This document shows, in pieces, positions 1 through 10,837 of a stretch of 64,000 nucleotides of DNA. The position numbers and the translations under genes were made by a program. How positions within the stretch are numbered: position 1 is the first letter of the stretch; each line of letters begins with the position of its first letter. This stretch comes from Chondrus crispus. Its lineage: Eukaryota > Rhodophyta > Florideophyceae > Gigartinales > Gigartinaceae. Below the pieces are notes generated by a model. The model saw only the letters and a list, made by a program, of their open reading frames with translations. It ran no database searches and was not told the origin of the DNA. The stretch covers positions 332,899 to 396,898 of the forward strand of contig NW_005179111.1 in the NCBI RefSeq assembly GCF_000350225.1, read 5' to 3'.

Positions 1-155
1 CAGTAGTTGAGAGGAGAACACAAGGCCGAGCAATGAAATCTTCACCTGGATTTCGAAGGGCATAGAGAAGGTGTACAAGATTCGACTGAACCCAAGACGC
101 ATGGTGTGTGAGCGAGGAAAGAAAAGAAAAGCCGGTTGTACGGTTTGAGGGGTCG

Positions 156-2005
156 TCATGCAGGGAGTTTTACAGTTGAAACAAAACCATCTTGAAGAGC
201 AGACCGGATGAGCAGGTCTTCCGTCCATATTTTGTCAAACTTGGAATGCAATCCCCTAATAATCGTGCCAAGAAGGGGCATTGGCAAGTGGTGAGACTTG
301 ATAATTCCGCATGGATCGGGCTTATGTATGGAGCAGACTTCGAAAGAGGGGGTCCCTCCTCCCGCTTGATGATGCACATGGCGATGTCCAAAGTCTTTTG
401 AATAAAAGTTGCTGCAGTGTTGGCCTTCTGTTCAACCTTTGCAATGATTGCCGAGGCCGGATCTTGTTTTACCGGAGTGTTGTCTGCAGTTCTACTGAGA
501 TCATCGCCAGATTCTTGGTGGATGGAAAGATGATGTAACTCATGGGATGCGGTCGTGGAGACAGCATACTGAAGCGCGGCCAAAAGATGGCTTACATCGC
601 TGGCGTCTGCAAACCTGAACGAACGGCCCGAATCGTTTGTGGAGCGGTATGTGTAAAGAGGTTGGTCGACGACCACGGACGCAGCAACGACGAAGTTACG
701 GACAGCAAAGCGTGTTAAAAGGTCAACGTGTCTGAATCGGACGAGAAGCAAGCTCGATAAGGCATGATGAAGGCAGGCATGCAGAGTTGAAGACAACGAA
801 TGGATTGGATGCCTCTGTCGACTGAGCTCTAGGAATAGTGCTTCAACAGCGTTACTGCTGATGTGGCGGGAGAAGCATTTTCCAACGGTACGATGCGCAA
901 ACAGGAGAAGGCGGGCCACGTTTGCTGCGTACTTGCGCTCCGGTTTCGGCTGAATTCTTCGGAAAGGCGCAGTGCCATGGAGATTGATGGCCTGACGAAA
1001 GCCGTGTGTGAGATCCCTGACGACGTCCTTCAAGCTTTCGAAAGATAGGTAGATGCAATTTCCCAGCATAGTCAAGTGCCTGTCATCTGCAGGGGTGCAA
1101 AGAGCTCCGGTGAGATACGCAGCCTCCTCAGGCGTGAGGGAAAGAGACCGAAGCGCGTCGTCGAACTCCGTAATGGACATGAACGTGTTTCTGCGGGGGA
1201 TTCCGGTATCTTTATCATCTTTCTCATCGAGGGGACCAAGGCGAGCTGCTGTTGTGGCAGATGCAGTCGATGTGAGGCGTGTTAAAAGTGCTGCCGCCTT
1301 GGGCTGGAGGTGAATGAAGGAAGGGGGGAGGGGTCGCAATGTTGAATCAGACGTCGTATCCATTGATTTGAGAGGTGTACGTGGGTCGGAAACGTTTTGT
1401 GTCCCTATAAAGGCGGCATGCGACGGTGGCGACTGAGAAAGTTGCGTGACCACTTCGGTGACGGAAACGATTTCGCCGATTGGTTCCTCGTTTGTAACGG
1501 GAAAGTAGATGGTCTTTGCTCCCGAAAAGAGGGATTGAGCTCGAATACCGCCGCGTCGAATGATATAGTCAAAATCAGTACCTGACGTTGCAGCCATTGC
1601 TTGGGGTGAGTGTGCTTAGTTGTAGTGCTTTCGAAAACGATGCGGGCTCGTGTAAGAGGAGACACAAAATGGGCAGAGAAGCACATGTCGTGTTGAGAAG
1701 CCGTGCAAAGGTGGTAAGACCTTCAACGATAGAGATATGTCTGATTCCAGTTGGCGCCGCGGAGCTTGAAGATATTCCTCTCTCACCGAAGAATCGGAGA
1801 CGGCACCTCCATGGAGCGTAAGAGCTTGTCCAGCTACAGAGGCCATCTCCGTCGCCAGTGGCGGAGAGAGTTCGTGCACATTGCGCAAGTGCTCCCCTAA
1901 GGCTTTAACGCTGGGAGTGCCACTCTTGCAATGCAGACAGACTAGGGTGAGAGGAACTGAATGGGAGCCAACGGGCAACGTTTTAGGTGCGGGATACAAT
2001 GGCAC
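156..2005 (-). pseudogene. C2H2 zinc-finger N-terminal part of a RecQ/recombinase-type mobile gene, broken
   Basis: Two open stretches lie in one minus-strand frame (2005-1616 and 1597-170), separated only by an in-frame TAA at about 1616. The first holds two C2H2-like fingers: CLHC followed by H-x4-H (GEHLRNVH), and CPFC followed by an H/H pair that spans the stop. The second (475 residues) is mostly helical with conserved-looking Leu/Arg stretches. Fungal proteins with this order (C2H2/DUF3505-like region, alpha-helical region, recombinase-like region, RecQ helicase) are the closest family I recognise. Near position 240 the plausible frame shifts to a neighbouring one, suggesting a second lesion. 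The rest of the gene would lie left of the window. No convincing ATG is seen: the reading frame opens with GTG right at a short direct repeat at 2005. Family assignment is inference. Confidence 0.45.
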
Positions 2006-2262
2006 CTAAGTATTTTACGTCATTAAACTGTGCCCTGCAGACGCGTTCATGGCCGTCAGAATAACAGAACGGTTCGGACAAAAAACGCTTCTGCAAGTAC
2101 CAAATTCGATGTATGTGCTAAAACAGATCAGCCAATGGAACATGCCCCCCAATTGGCCCTCCACGCTCGATTTCTCTGATCTCCTAATCCCCTAAACCCC
2201 TAATCCCTTAATCCCCTAATCCCCTAATCCCCTAAGTATATTACGTCATGGAAGTGTGCCCT
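2005..2262. repeat. Short direct repeat pair flanking a CCCCTAAT tract
   Basis: A block beginning CCTAAGTATTTTACGTCATT (about 2003-2035) recurs imperfectly at about 2229-2262 as CCTAAGTATATTACGTCATG. Both copies continue into GTGCCCT and then a GACGCG..TTCA stretch. Between them, 2182-2236 is a degenerate tandem array of an 8-9 bp unit (TAATCCCC on the plus strand, ATTAGGGG..GGGGATTA on the minus). The left copy abuts the broken zinc-finger gene, so the pair may mark an element border or an insertion scar. No gene is seen in 2006-2860. Confidence 0.6.
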
Positions 2263-2860
2263 ATACCCATGTCCGAACAGACGCGCGTTCAGGTGCGCTG
2301 AAATTAAGCACAAATTTACTTCGGTGTGACGGAGTGCGCATTGGCTAGAAAAAAATCTGGAAAATTTTCAAAGCGCACAGGGCCAAATTTGATTATTTTA
2401 TCATACCGGATGGACGTCGAAAATTGCCGACATGCATCCGACGGCAGCCGTTGGCCGGATGGACGTCATCCTCGCTGTCATGTCGCGTCATTGATCCCGT
2501 TCGTCGCTGTCACGATATCATTCGCGGTTCTCCTATTCAGGCCCCTGAATCCCGACGCGCATCTACTGGCTGGCGCTCCTCGTAACACGCGTCTATTGGT
2601 TCACTACTGATCTCACTTACTCTGTCCGTTTCACTCCTTCCCCCGCTCTGAATGACCACATACTGTATGAGACAATTTCATCCGCGCGATCTCTAGAACC
2701 ACACCGCTCCTCTTTCGTACTCTTGTTGCCCCTCCCCCAACGCGCCCGCCCTCTTACGACTATCCCTATCCGTTTAGGGAATTAGGAGGTTATTTCTTTT
2801 ATATTATATATATTCGGTTATAGTAGTAAGGGAGTAGGATAGTAGGTGAAAGTGGTCGTA

Positions 2861-3185
2861 GCGGATTAACGGATATAGGGATTAGCGGATTAAGAGATAT
2901 TGGGATTAGCAGATATTACGATATTGCGATTACCGAATATTGGGATTAGGAGATATTGGGATTAGAAGATATTGGGATTAGCGAATATTGGGATTAGGAG
3001 ATATTGGGATTAGGAGATATTCGGTTTAGCGAATATTGGGATTAGGTGATATTCGGATTAGGAGATATTCAGTTTAGCGAATATTGGGATTAGGAGATAT
3101 TCGGTTTAGGGAATATTAGGATTAGGAGATATTCGGATTTGGAGACATTCGGATATTTAGTTTAATGATTATTGGGATTAGGGGA
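2861..3185. repeat. 16-bp minisatellite, unit like GATATTGGGATTAGGA
   Basis: About 20 imperfect tandem copies of a 16-bp unit, with GATATT/AATATT and GGGATTAG/CGGTTTAG variants alternating. Copies degrade at both ends (2861-2900 and 3140-3185). The unit length is not a multiple of three, and short ORFs across it are not credible genes. Confidence 0.85.
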
Positions 3186-3395
3186 CATTGCGTTTTTCCG
3201 GGATTTGGAATTATTTGGGATTTCTTTTTCCATGTTTTTGGGGTATCATACATTCTGTACCACCGGGACAATACGGGGCGTGGATTTGGTTATTTATGCA
3301 GCGCATTTTTTGCCATCATTCCCCATTATTCCCTATCTCTCCCCATCTTGCTCATCACTGTTGCCCCTATGTTTAGTTCCGGCGTCATGTTCCGC

Positions 3396-3807
3396 GGGTC
3401 GATACGTTTTGGGCACATGTCAAGATCGATACGTAATGACAAAAAACGTATCGTCCAGGCCTGATTCGACGTATGTGCGATTTTGGTACTGCCTACGGTA
3501 TATGGCCCAAAACGTATCGTACCGGGCGGTTTAAACGGCGACAGTTTTCTGGTGGGACGATACGTTTTAGGCCGATTTACACGGCGGCACCATCATACGC
3601 GCTGTAATTGCAACATTGCTGTTGGGAATTTGTGACTAGAAGTTTACCGACAGCGGCGCACAGCCAATAAAATGTCAGTGCGCAAAATCTAGTTTTAGCC
3701 GTGTGCGATTAGAGGCGCATGAGCAATATTATTAACTTCATATTTTATCACGTACCATGTCCGTCGTCTGCCAAGATTGTCAGATGCTCCAAACGTATCG
3801 TGCTGGG
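3396..3807. repeat. Dispersed GATACGTTTTGG motif in alternating orientation
   Basis: The core CGATACGTTTTGGGC or its complement appears at about 3399, 3443, 3504, 3557 and 3788. Some copies read forward (GGGTCGATACGTTTTGGGC; GGGACGATACGTTTTAGGCC) and some reverse (GGCCCAAAACGTATCGTACC; CCAAACGTATCGTGC). The related GATACGTT also recurs in the 26-bp array immediately to the right. Spacing is irregular. This could be a subterminal repeat of a DNA transposon or a seed from which the satellite grew. No gene is supported in 3186-3989. Confidence 0.55.
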
Positions 3808-3989
3808 GGGGCAATTACAGCAGGCAGATTTAGTGGCAGGGCCTTATACTGCACTAACAGTGTCCCAATGCGCATGTACGAATTACACAATAAGGCGGCG
3901 TAATTTATGTCCTGAACATCAAAGCTTTCTAGGTTATTTACTGCGCGAAATTGAAAAGCGCCGTATGCAGGTTTCGATGATCGTTGCCT

Positions 3990-4612
3990 CAACGACGCAT
4001 TTTGGACGGGTGTGTCAGAGATGCGTTGGGGAGGGATGCGCGCACGATGCGTTCTGGAGAGGTGCGTCTAGGATGCGAGCTGAGGGGGTGCGAGAATGAG
4101 CGTTGGAAGGGGTGCCAGAATGATACGTTGGAGAGGGGTGCGCCCGTGATGTGTTCTATAGGGGTGCGCTCATCATTTGTTTTTGAGGGATGCCAGAATG
4201 ATACGTTCGAGAGGGGTGCGCCCACGACGCGTTCTAAGGGGGTGCGAGATTGATGCGTTCGGGAGGGGTGCGCCCATGATGCGGTCTGGAGGGGCGCGAG
4301 AACAATGCATTTTGGAAGGGTGCGAGAATGATACGTTCGGAACGGGTGCGCCCACGATGCGTTCTGAAGGGGTGCGAGAATGATACGTTCGAGAGGGGTG
4401 CGCCCATGATGCGTTCTGGAGGGGCGCGAGAACGATGCGTTTTGGGAGGGTGCGAGAATGATACGTTCGGGAGGGGTGCGCCCACGATGCGTTCTGAAGG
4501 GGTGCCAGAATGATACGTTCGAGAGGGGTGCGCCCATGATGCGTTCTGGAGGGGCGCGAGAACGATGCGTTTTGGAAGGGTGCGAGAATGATACTTTGGA
4601 GAGGGCTACTCG
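3990..4612. repeat. 26-bp satellite with 130-bp (5-unit) higher-order repeat
   Basis: The basic unit is 26 bp, e.g. GATGCGTTCTGGAGGGGCGC plus GAGAAC. Variants are GATACGTTC..., GATGCGTTTT... and units ending in CGCCCAC/T. Five distinct units form a 130-bp block that repeats almost exactly (starts at 4382 and 4512). Left copies are more diverged. Because 26 is not divisible by three, the array stays open in several frames on both strands (up to about 208 codons on the minus strand). These frames are repeat artefacts, not genes. Confidence 0.9.
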
Positions 4613-4615
4613 CAA

Positions 4616-4973
4616 GACGCGTCTTGCAAGGGGCCTGAACGGTGCGTTTGCATGTTTCTTTTCTGTTTCAGCTACTTCTGTAGTAGATGGCCGTTACGAA
4701 AGCACAAGTGTAAATTTTGTGGGGTTGTTTGTGTAGTGGAGAAACAGCAAAACGGCACAATTGGTGAGCATAGCAGTTGGATATGGCGCGACGTAGAAGA
4801 TGTATAAATGAATGATTCAACAAAAACGGCGGGTAGTGATCGCACGGGCACATGGAAATGTGAGGATCGCTGTGACATGTGAATGGTTCCGTTTTCGAGA
4901 AGATTGAAGCTTTCTATCGTTGAGAGTTTATTGAAAATGTGGTCCTAATACTGCAGTATGTGGATATCGAAAA
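4616..4973. other. No gene seen; 3' flank of the RecQ pseudogene
   Basis: This AT-richer stretch separates the satellite from the stop codon of the RecQ-like frame. I see no repeat, RNA gene or credible ORF in it. It probably contains the 3' untranslated region of the helicase gene. Confidence 0.4.
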
Positions 4974-7900
4974 CTACTGGCAGTCCAGTTGGAGAAGACC
5001 TTGATGTATGGCCCAAGCCAGTGGGAGCCATATTGTCAGAGGCATATCGTCGTTATTCTCGTCAGCGGACTCTATGGATGCATCCGAGAAGATGACGGCT
5101 AAGTCCTTCTCAGTGATCCGGGCCGGGCGGTCACGGAGAACGGAGTTGAAGCGGCAAAGGATTTCGGAAGGGAACAGGTTTTCAGCGATCTGTTGCTGGA
5201 AAGACTTCATTCGCCAAAGGTTCCAGGCGAGTGATATCATAGGACGTAGATCGCAACGACCGTATTGGCCGAATGTGGGGTGAAGTGGTTGGCCAAGGCA
5301 GTGCGAGAGGCGGCAATCATAGCACTTGAGAGGGACTTTTCTTGGGACGGGGCAAGACGGGACGAAATGGGTCGTAGAGAAACAGGCATAGCAGCTTCGT
5401 TCCATGAATGGACAGTCATTCTGAGGATGTTCCGTACCGGAACGGCGGGGAGAAGCGTGGCATAAGAGACACGTCGTCTTGGTTAGGAAGAGGAATTGAG
5501 TTACTAAATGAACCGTGGATTCGGTGTCAATTGCCTGGAAGTGATTAAATGGCAACGATAGGGGAGGTGACGGGGAAGGGAAAGGGTTTGTGAGAACATT
5601 AGGTTGGGTGTGGCGCGCCATACTGGGAGAAGTTCGTAAGCTCTTGAATGAATTTCTTCCCGATGGTGGAAGTGATGCGGGCCGTTTGCCCGAAAGGACT
5701 TGCTTCAAAGATGGTGACGCCATCGGAAGTGACCGTGGACGGACTGGAAATGGTGCTTGCTGCATTGAAGGTGATGCTGAAGGCAGCAAGCGTTCACTTG
5801 ATTGTTGTGGGGAGAAGCTAAGGATTCTTCGAACTGGAGGGGCTGGAGGGGGGTTGGTTGGAGCGGATTGCTCAAGCAAGAGAAGCATTTCATCGAAGTT
5901 GTGCTGCGTGGATGTGGTGGCTCCGATTTGGTTTTGCCGTTGAGGCTCGAGATGGTTTTGATTTTGATCTTGATGTGGAGGTGGCAACTGCGATTGCGAT
6001 GGTGTGGTGGGAAGCGAATGTTGCTGAGACTGGGATTGCGAATTTGCATCCCAAGGTCTAGAGGTATCCGGTGTGTGAAATTGTGAACTCTGAGGGGTGT
6101 GCGGTGCATTAGTTGGCTGGGAGGGGAACATAGATCTGCAAACATCGCACCAGACTGCGTGCTTGTCGAAGCGACAGACACCAGAGACTTGGCCATCCAT
6201 GGCTGTGTAAAGTGCATCTTTGCGGCAATCCGTGGTATTGAGGACCCAATTCATCATCTCGTTTCGGTTCGTTACTGCGAGATCATTTTCGTCAATGTTG
6301 CCCTTTTTGAGAAGGGAGGTTTCGAAGCTCTTATTGTACCGGGTTGAGTTTAGGACGAAGACGAATGCGTGGTGTCCGTCGCGTCCAGACCGGCCACTCT
6401 CCTGCGCAAAGTCGACGAGGCTTCTTGCGGCGCCAAGATGAACTGTTGCTCGAACATCTGGAACATCTATTCCGGTACCGAAGGCGGACGTACAAACCAT
6501 AATACGGAACAGAGTTGAAGGTACGAGGTCCTTGGTTGTTATGATGTCGTAGAGCTCTTCGTTTGCTGTCCAGTCGTTGTGGGCCTTTTCGCGAGCTTCT
6601 TTAGTGAGGCCGGCATGATATATGAGCGGCTCGACTGCGATGCGTTGATTGGAGTGGGCAACACTTCCTTGTGCATATGCGGCCGTCAGGGCTTTGTGGA
6701 GAGAAGTTGTTTCTTGGCGGGTCAGGGCGAAAGCGATGATTCTATATATTTTGGGCAACGGCTTTGGGGCGTTGGTGCAATCGAGGAAGTGCTGATGCAG
6801 AAAGCTTACTGCATTCATCTTCATGACTTCTTGTGCGGTGGCAAAGGAGCCTTCAGGAGTGCGAGTGTTTAGGCCCGGGTCAGAGTCGTCACTGAAGGTA
6901 TGAACAACAAACTCGAGATTCCTTCTTTGAGAAGGCATTGAGAAAAGGAAGGCTGTGTTAATGCCGTGGCGCTCTAGAATGATTCTTCTCTCGCAGGGTG
7001 GGACGGTAGCACTGAGGAGTACACGAGGGACTGACTTTGGGATGATAGAAAGGGATCGACGCAAAAACTTCAATTCAGGGCGGAAATGTTGCCACATGGC
7101 TGTGAGATGAGCCTCATCAATGACTACTCGAGCGAGCCTGTTAGTATCCATAAGTCGAACAACCAGCTCTTTGAAAGACGGCCGCGACAACTGTTCCGCC
7201 GTGAAGATGTAGAGGTCGGCAAATTCCAGTGATCCTTGTCCATTCGCGCAATGTGATGCGAGTAGGGCGAAGTTTGTCGCGCGCCTCATGTACTCCGATA
7301 CAAGGGCCTTGAGGGGAACGACTACGATAGTGGACTTGATATTCTTTTCCATGAAAGCTGGTAGAAGGACTGCCATAGACTTGCCTGATGCGGTGGGCAT
7401 CAGTACGAGGGAGTTGTTCTACGACGCGGACACAGTGGCTGTGACAGCAAACTGCGTTTGAGACATGAATTCCGCAGATTTAGAACGTGTGGCCTTTTTG
7501 AGAGCGGACAGTAGAGGCCTGACGAGGGGAGGGAGGATATGGTTCGGGGGGTTATCGAGGCGAATACTGTGATTGGAGTGGGACCCTACAGAGAAAGTGT
7601 TGGGGAATTTGAGAGCAGAGGGGTTTGGCTGCAGTTGTTGCAGTTCGTTTGCTGTGCTTCCGTTGAGAGCATGAAGGAGGGGTTTCGGTTGATGAACCTG
7701 GAAGACAGGCTGCGGCTCATGTTGGGATAGCGAGGTCACTCGAGACTGGAGTTGCTGTGAATGTTGGAGGGGGAGCGGTTGTGAAGAAGCGTGGTCACTA
7801 TAAAATGACGGCAGCTTCAGATGGCGGTGCCATTCATGGGAGAATTGGCGGTGCTTTGTTAGCGTGGCGGCGGGACAGTCGGGAATTAGCGAGGTAGTTC

Positions 7901-8318
7901 GTCCGTAGTGTTTGTGGGCGATAGAGGAGGTATGCGCAGCTTGTTGGTGTCCGGCTGTGGTGTGTTCTGCCAATATGTCATTCATGCTGCTGTGGAGCTT
8001 ATTCTGACATATAAGCGGAACCATTCCACTGGTGAACTGCCTGTAATCCTTGAAGGAGATGTGAATGCTCCTGGATTGCAGGGCAGTCCTGATGACCTTT
8101 GTGACACGTGCAGGTGAGAAACGTTGGCCGTTGTTGGCGAATAAGAATGTCCAATGGGTTCTCATGGCTTCGTCACCATGGAGAGCTCTGACCATTTCGC
8201 ATTCCAAGGGGCGAATGACCGACAAGTATGAGATCATTCGGAACGAAGTTTGCTTGTCGGGAAATCGGTACACCGCGCGGTTGTAACCGAGCGCGGCCCT
8301 TGACTTGCAGTAGGCAGG
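4974..8318 (-). pseudogene. Tyrosine-recombinase-like plus RecQ helicase gene, cut by an LTR and a nonsense codon
   Basis: One minus-strand frame from the LTR edge at 8318 down to a TAG at 4974, interrupted by an in-frame TAG at 7419-7421. Upstream part: a region like a tyrosine recombinase catalytic core (FKDYRQF; later HKHYGRT), then a Gln/His-rich linker. Downstream part: an SF2 RecQ-type helicase with Walker A (MPTASGKS), DEAH box (VVIDEAHL), motif III (LLSATVP), motif V (SAFGTGIDVPDV) and motif VI (QESGRSGRDG). A Cys-rich zinc region, a Gln/Ser/Pro-rich low-complexity tract and further Cys pairs follow. Such fusions occur in fungi and in telomere- or transposon-linked helicases; the role in mobility is inferred. 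The N-terminus is replaced by LTR sequence, so no genuine start remains. Helicase identity is firm; recombinase identity is tentative. Confidence 0.75.
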
Positions 8319-8940
8319 TGTAGCATAAACCCCCGGTCGCGTTGGGGGTTTAGCTGTGGTTCTTCGAAGACCTGTGTACGCGAGAGAGGACAAAAACGCA
8401 CACACCAGAAAAGAACGCGGGCGGTGGTAGCGTGGTAGAGCGGTGGGGAGCGGACGCGAACACAGTACGCGGTAGAGCGGTTCGACGCGCTCGACGCCCC
8501 GGGGCGGCGCTAGTTAGCGTTCTAGCACCGACGGGCGGAGGCGGATCCAGCTCGCGCGCGTACGTTCGCGACCGCTACCCGCGTTAGTTTCTAGTTAACG
8601 CGCTCGCGTTAAGAGAACGCGTTTAGAATAAGCGGACGGGGTTAGACCTGCGGTGGAGGATCTGGTACCAAGCCCGTGCTTCTCCTTCTCCTCCCCCCGC
8701 CGCCGGTCGCCCTGTCATTTAATATACAAGTAAATAATCTATCATAACATATACTACAGTATCTAGGTAGCGCCTTACACGGTAAGCTCGCGCGCCTTAC
8801 TCCGGATCGTCACGCTGTACACATGCACAGCGAGCAGCAAGCGCGTACTTACAGCCGCGCGCACACGCGCTGTAAAACGTGTCATGGGTGTACAGTAGCC
8901 GCCCCCAGCAGTAAATAGTCCCCTTCGCGATTATGCTACA
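8319..8940 (-). repeat. 3' LTR of the giant Ty3/gypsy element
   Basis: 622 bp, starting TGTAGCATAA and ending TTATGCTACA on the plus strand, near-identical to 24852-25473. It sits next to the polypurine tract at 8944, so it is the 3' LTR of a minus-strand element. It cuts into the RecQ/recombinase reading frame at 8318. The LTR itself is open for about 30 codons in that frame, creating an accidental chimeric ORF. Confidence 0.95.
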
Positions 8941-8943
8941 TAG

Positions 8944-8974
8944 CCCCCCCCTTAGGCGTGAACGTCCGCGTTCA
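8944..8974 (-). other. Polypurine tract plus pol-tail-like palindrome beside the 3' LTR
   Basis: Read on the minus strand, a TGAACGCGGACGTTCA palindrome is followed by AAGGGGGGGG and then CTA directly before the LTR. This is the position of the plus-strand priming polypurine tract. Nearly the same block recurs at 17438-17467, where it overlaps the last codons of pol. Confidence 0.8.
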
Positions 8975-10837
8975 CTCTTTTGGTAGGGAGCGAGGGGGGG
9001 TTCTAGTCGAGAACGACGAGTCGAGTACCCATGCTTCGGCATCCACACGTCCACTTCGACCCTCGGCCCGGGGTGTATGCACCGCGTCTAGCACTGCCTG
9101 TGTCTATCCGGTGCGCGCTTCTGATCCCTCATTCACCGTCACGGTCCATCGACATGGCCTCTTCCATCGCCCGTGAAGGCGTGCTGGGCCCCGTACGACC
9201 AGCAATACGCGATTTGCGTTGCCGCGGTGTACTCTAATGAGCGAGTAGGTCCAATTTTTCCCTCTGCGTCGCCGTCCGGTCCTTCGTGAGGCTCTGAGCG
9301 TGTTCTTGCGCATTCCGGGGTTCGACCCGTCATCAAGCGTGGATCCCCTCATCCCCCTTCCGCTTCCCCTCGAACTCTTTCCGATACCCTCGCATTGCCC
9401 ATCCGCGAGTGAGCCGCAATTGTTGTTCCGCCTCGTACCTCCCCTCCTGGGTTACGGCCTAACGCGTTCGTGGAGGTCAGCGGTGACCTATCCATCCGTG
9501 CGTGTGCGGCGACCCCGTGTGTCATGCGCGCGAGCCGGTCTGAGGGCGCACTCATTAGGACGCATTCAGTATGATACGGCGCAGGGGCAAGCGGAGTGCA
9601 TACGCTTTGCTCGTTGGCTCGGCGGTGCGTCGTGCGTCCTTCGTGAGAGACGAAATCGGGGTGTAGAATGCAGATGCGTGCGCAACCGACGCGAAAAAGG
9701 GAGAAGTAGTCGGGAGAGCCGCCTCGAGGACGGTAGCCGGAAACTGCTGGCTAGAGGTCGTTCCGCACAGCGGTGCGAACCCCCTTTGTATAGCCATTGC
9801 AGTTCACGAGAACTTAGATTCCGTCATTCGCAATTGTCTCGGCAGACTGCTTTGTACTCACATTCGAGATGTCTCTAATGGGCTCTGCGTCTCACTCAAT
9901 TCGCTACCGCCTACGGTGCAGTTAATGCGTAACAGTAACATTCCAGGTTACCACTGCTTCCGTGCAAACCGTACATACTCTGAGTCAAGCAGCGGTAGGC
10001 GTGGTATTGTAATCAGAGGACACGTAAGCGATTTTCAGTCTTGACCGCGACCCTTTTAGCACGGTTCAGTGCTGCGTCACGGGGAGGATGGGTGATGTAT
10101 GAACTTGCGTCGTGGTTTTCTTTCAGTGCAATTTTCTTCTCTTGTGGTGCTGGCTGATACAGAGGCTTCGTGTTCTGCGGTGCCACCGTTGTGGTTACTT
10201 GCGCCGTGGCAAAAAAGGGGTATTGAATGTCTGTGGCTGAGGCCGTGGCTTTGGCTATGCTGCATAGGTGACGTAGTCGACATGAGAGGCTCTTGGGGCA
10301 TCGAGGAGAGCACATCCGGTTCTTGCTTTCGTTTCCCAGCGAGCATTATAGGCTCTGCAGAAGCCTTTGGCCAAGCATTAGCCCCGGCATTACTCCGTCG
10401 ATCCGGCTTTCCACGTCTCACACGCAGACTCGCGGTTCCGAGTCGCTCTGAATACCCGCCTGGACTAGGCTTTTGGTCTCCGACTAGAACGGCCCTCCTT
10501 CTTGTCTTCACACGCGCTCTCGTTGTCCGTAACACGTGCGGAGATGGGCCCCGTTCGGCGTGTCTGCGGCCGTCCCCTCTCGCGTGACCTGGGATCTGGC
10601 AGCCTGCACGCCACGCCATATGCTGAAAATGTGCTGACGAGGTGAAAATTTGCCCTCCATTTTTTTCCATTTTTTTTTTCTTCCACAGCCACGACGGCGG
10701 CGGACGCGTCAACTGATCGAGCGCCAAAAGCTCTGCCCCGCACCCCGCTAGTCGCGGGCTGTCCTGTCGTGCCGCTGGAGGTTTTTGCTCTTGACGCGCT
10801 CTCTTCCCGTCTCACCGCGCTCGGTCCTCCTCTTCAG
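8975..10837. other. Non-coding leader between the 3' LTR and ORF3
   Basis: GC-rich DNA with no convincing gene; a 192-codon plus-strand frame at 9300-9878 is Arg/Ser-rich and looks fortuitous. At 10656-10690 a T-rich tract ends in CTTCCACAG, a good 3' splice-acceptor-like signal. A second pyrimidine tract, TCCTCCTCTTCAG, sits immediately before the ATG at 10838. The region may hold the promoter or 5' leader of ORF3, transcribed opposite to gag-pol. Confidence 0.4.

Noticed and set aside
3989-4615. 208-codon minus-strand ORF and several overlapping ones with repetitive peptides
   Set aside because: Produced by the 26-bp satellite, which is open in several frames at once.
9300-9878. 192-codon plus-strand ORF in the giant element
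   Set aside because: Arg/Ser-rich with no domain and no conservation evidence; the other strand is equally open.
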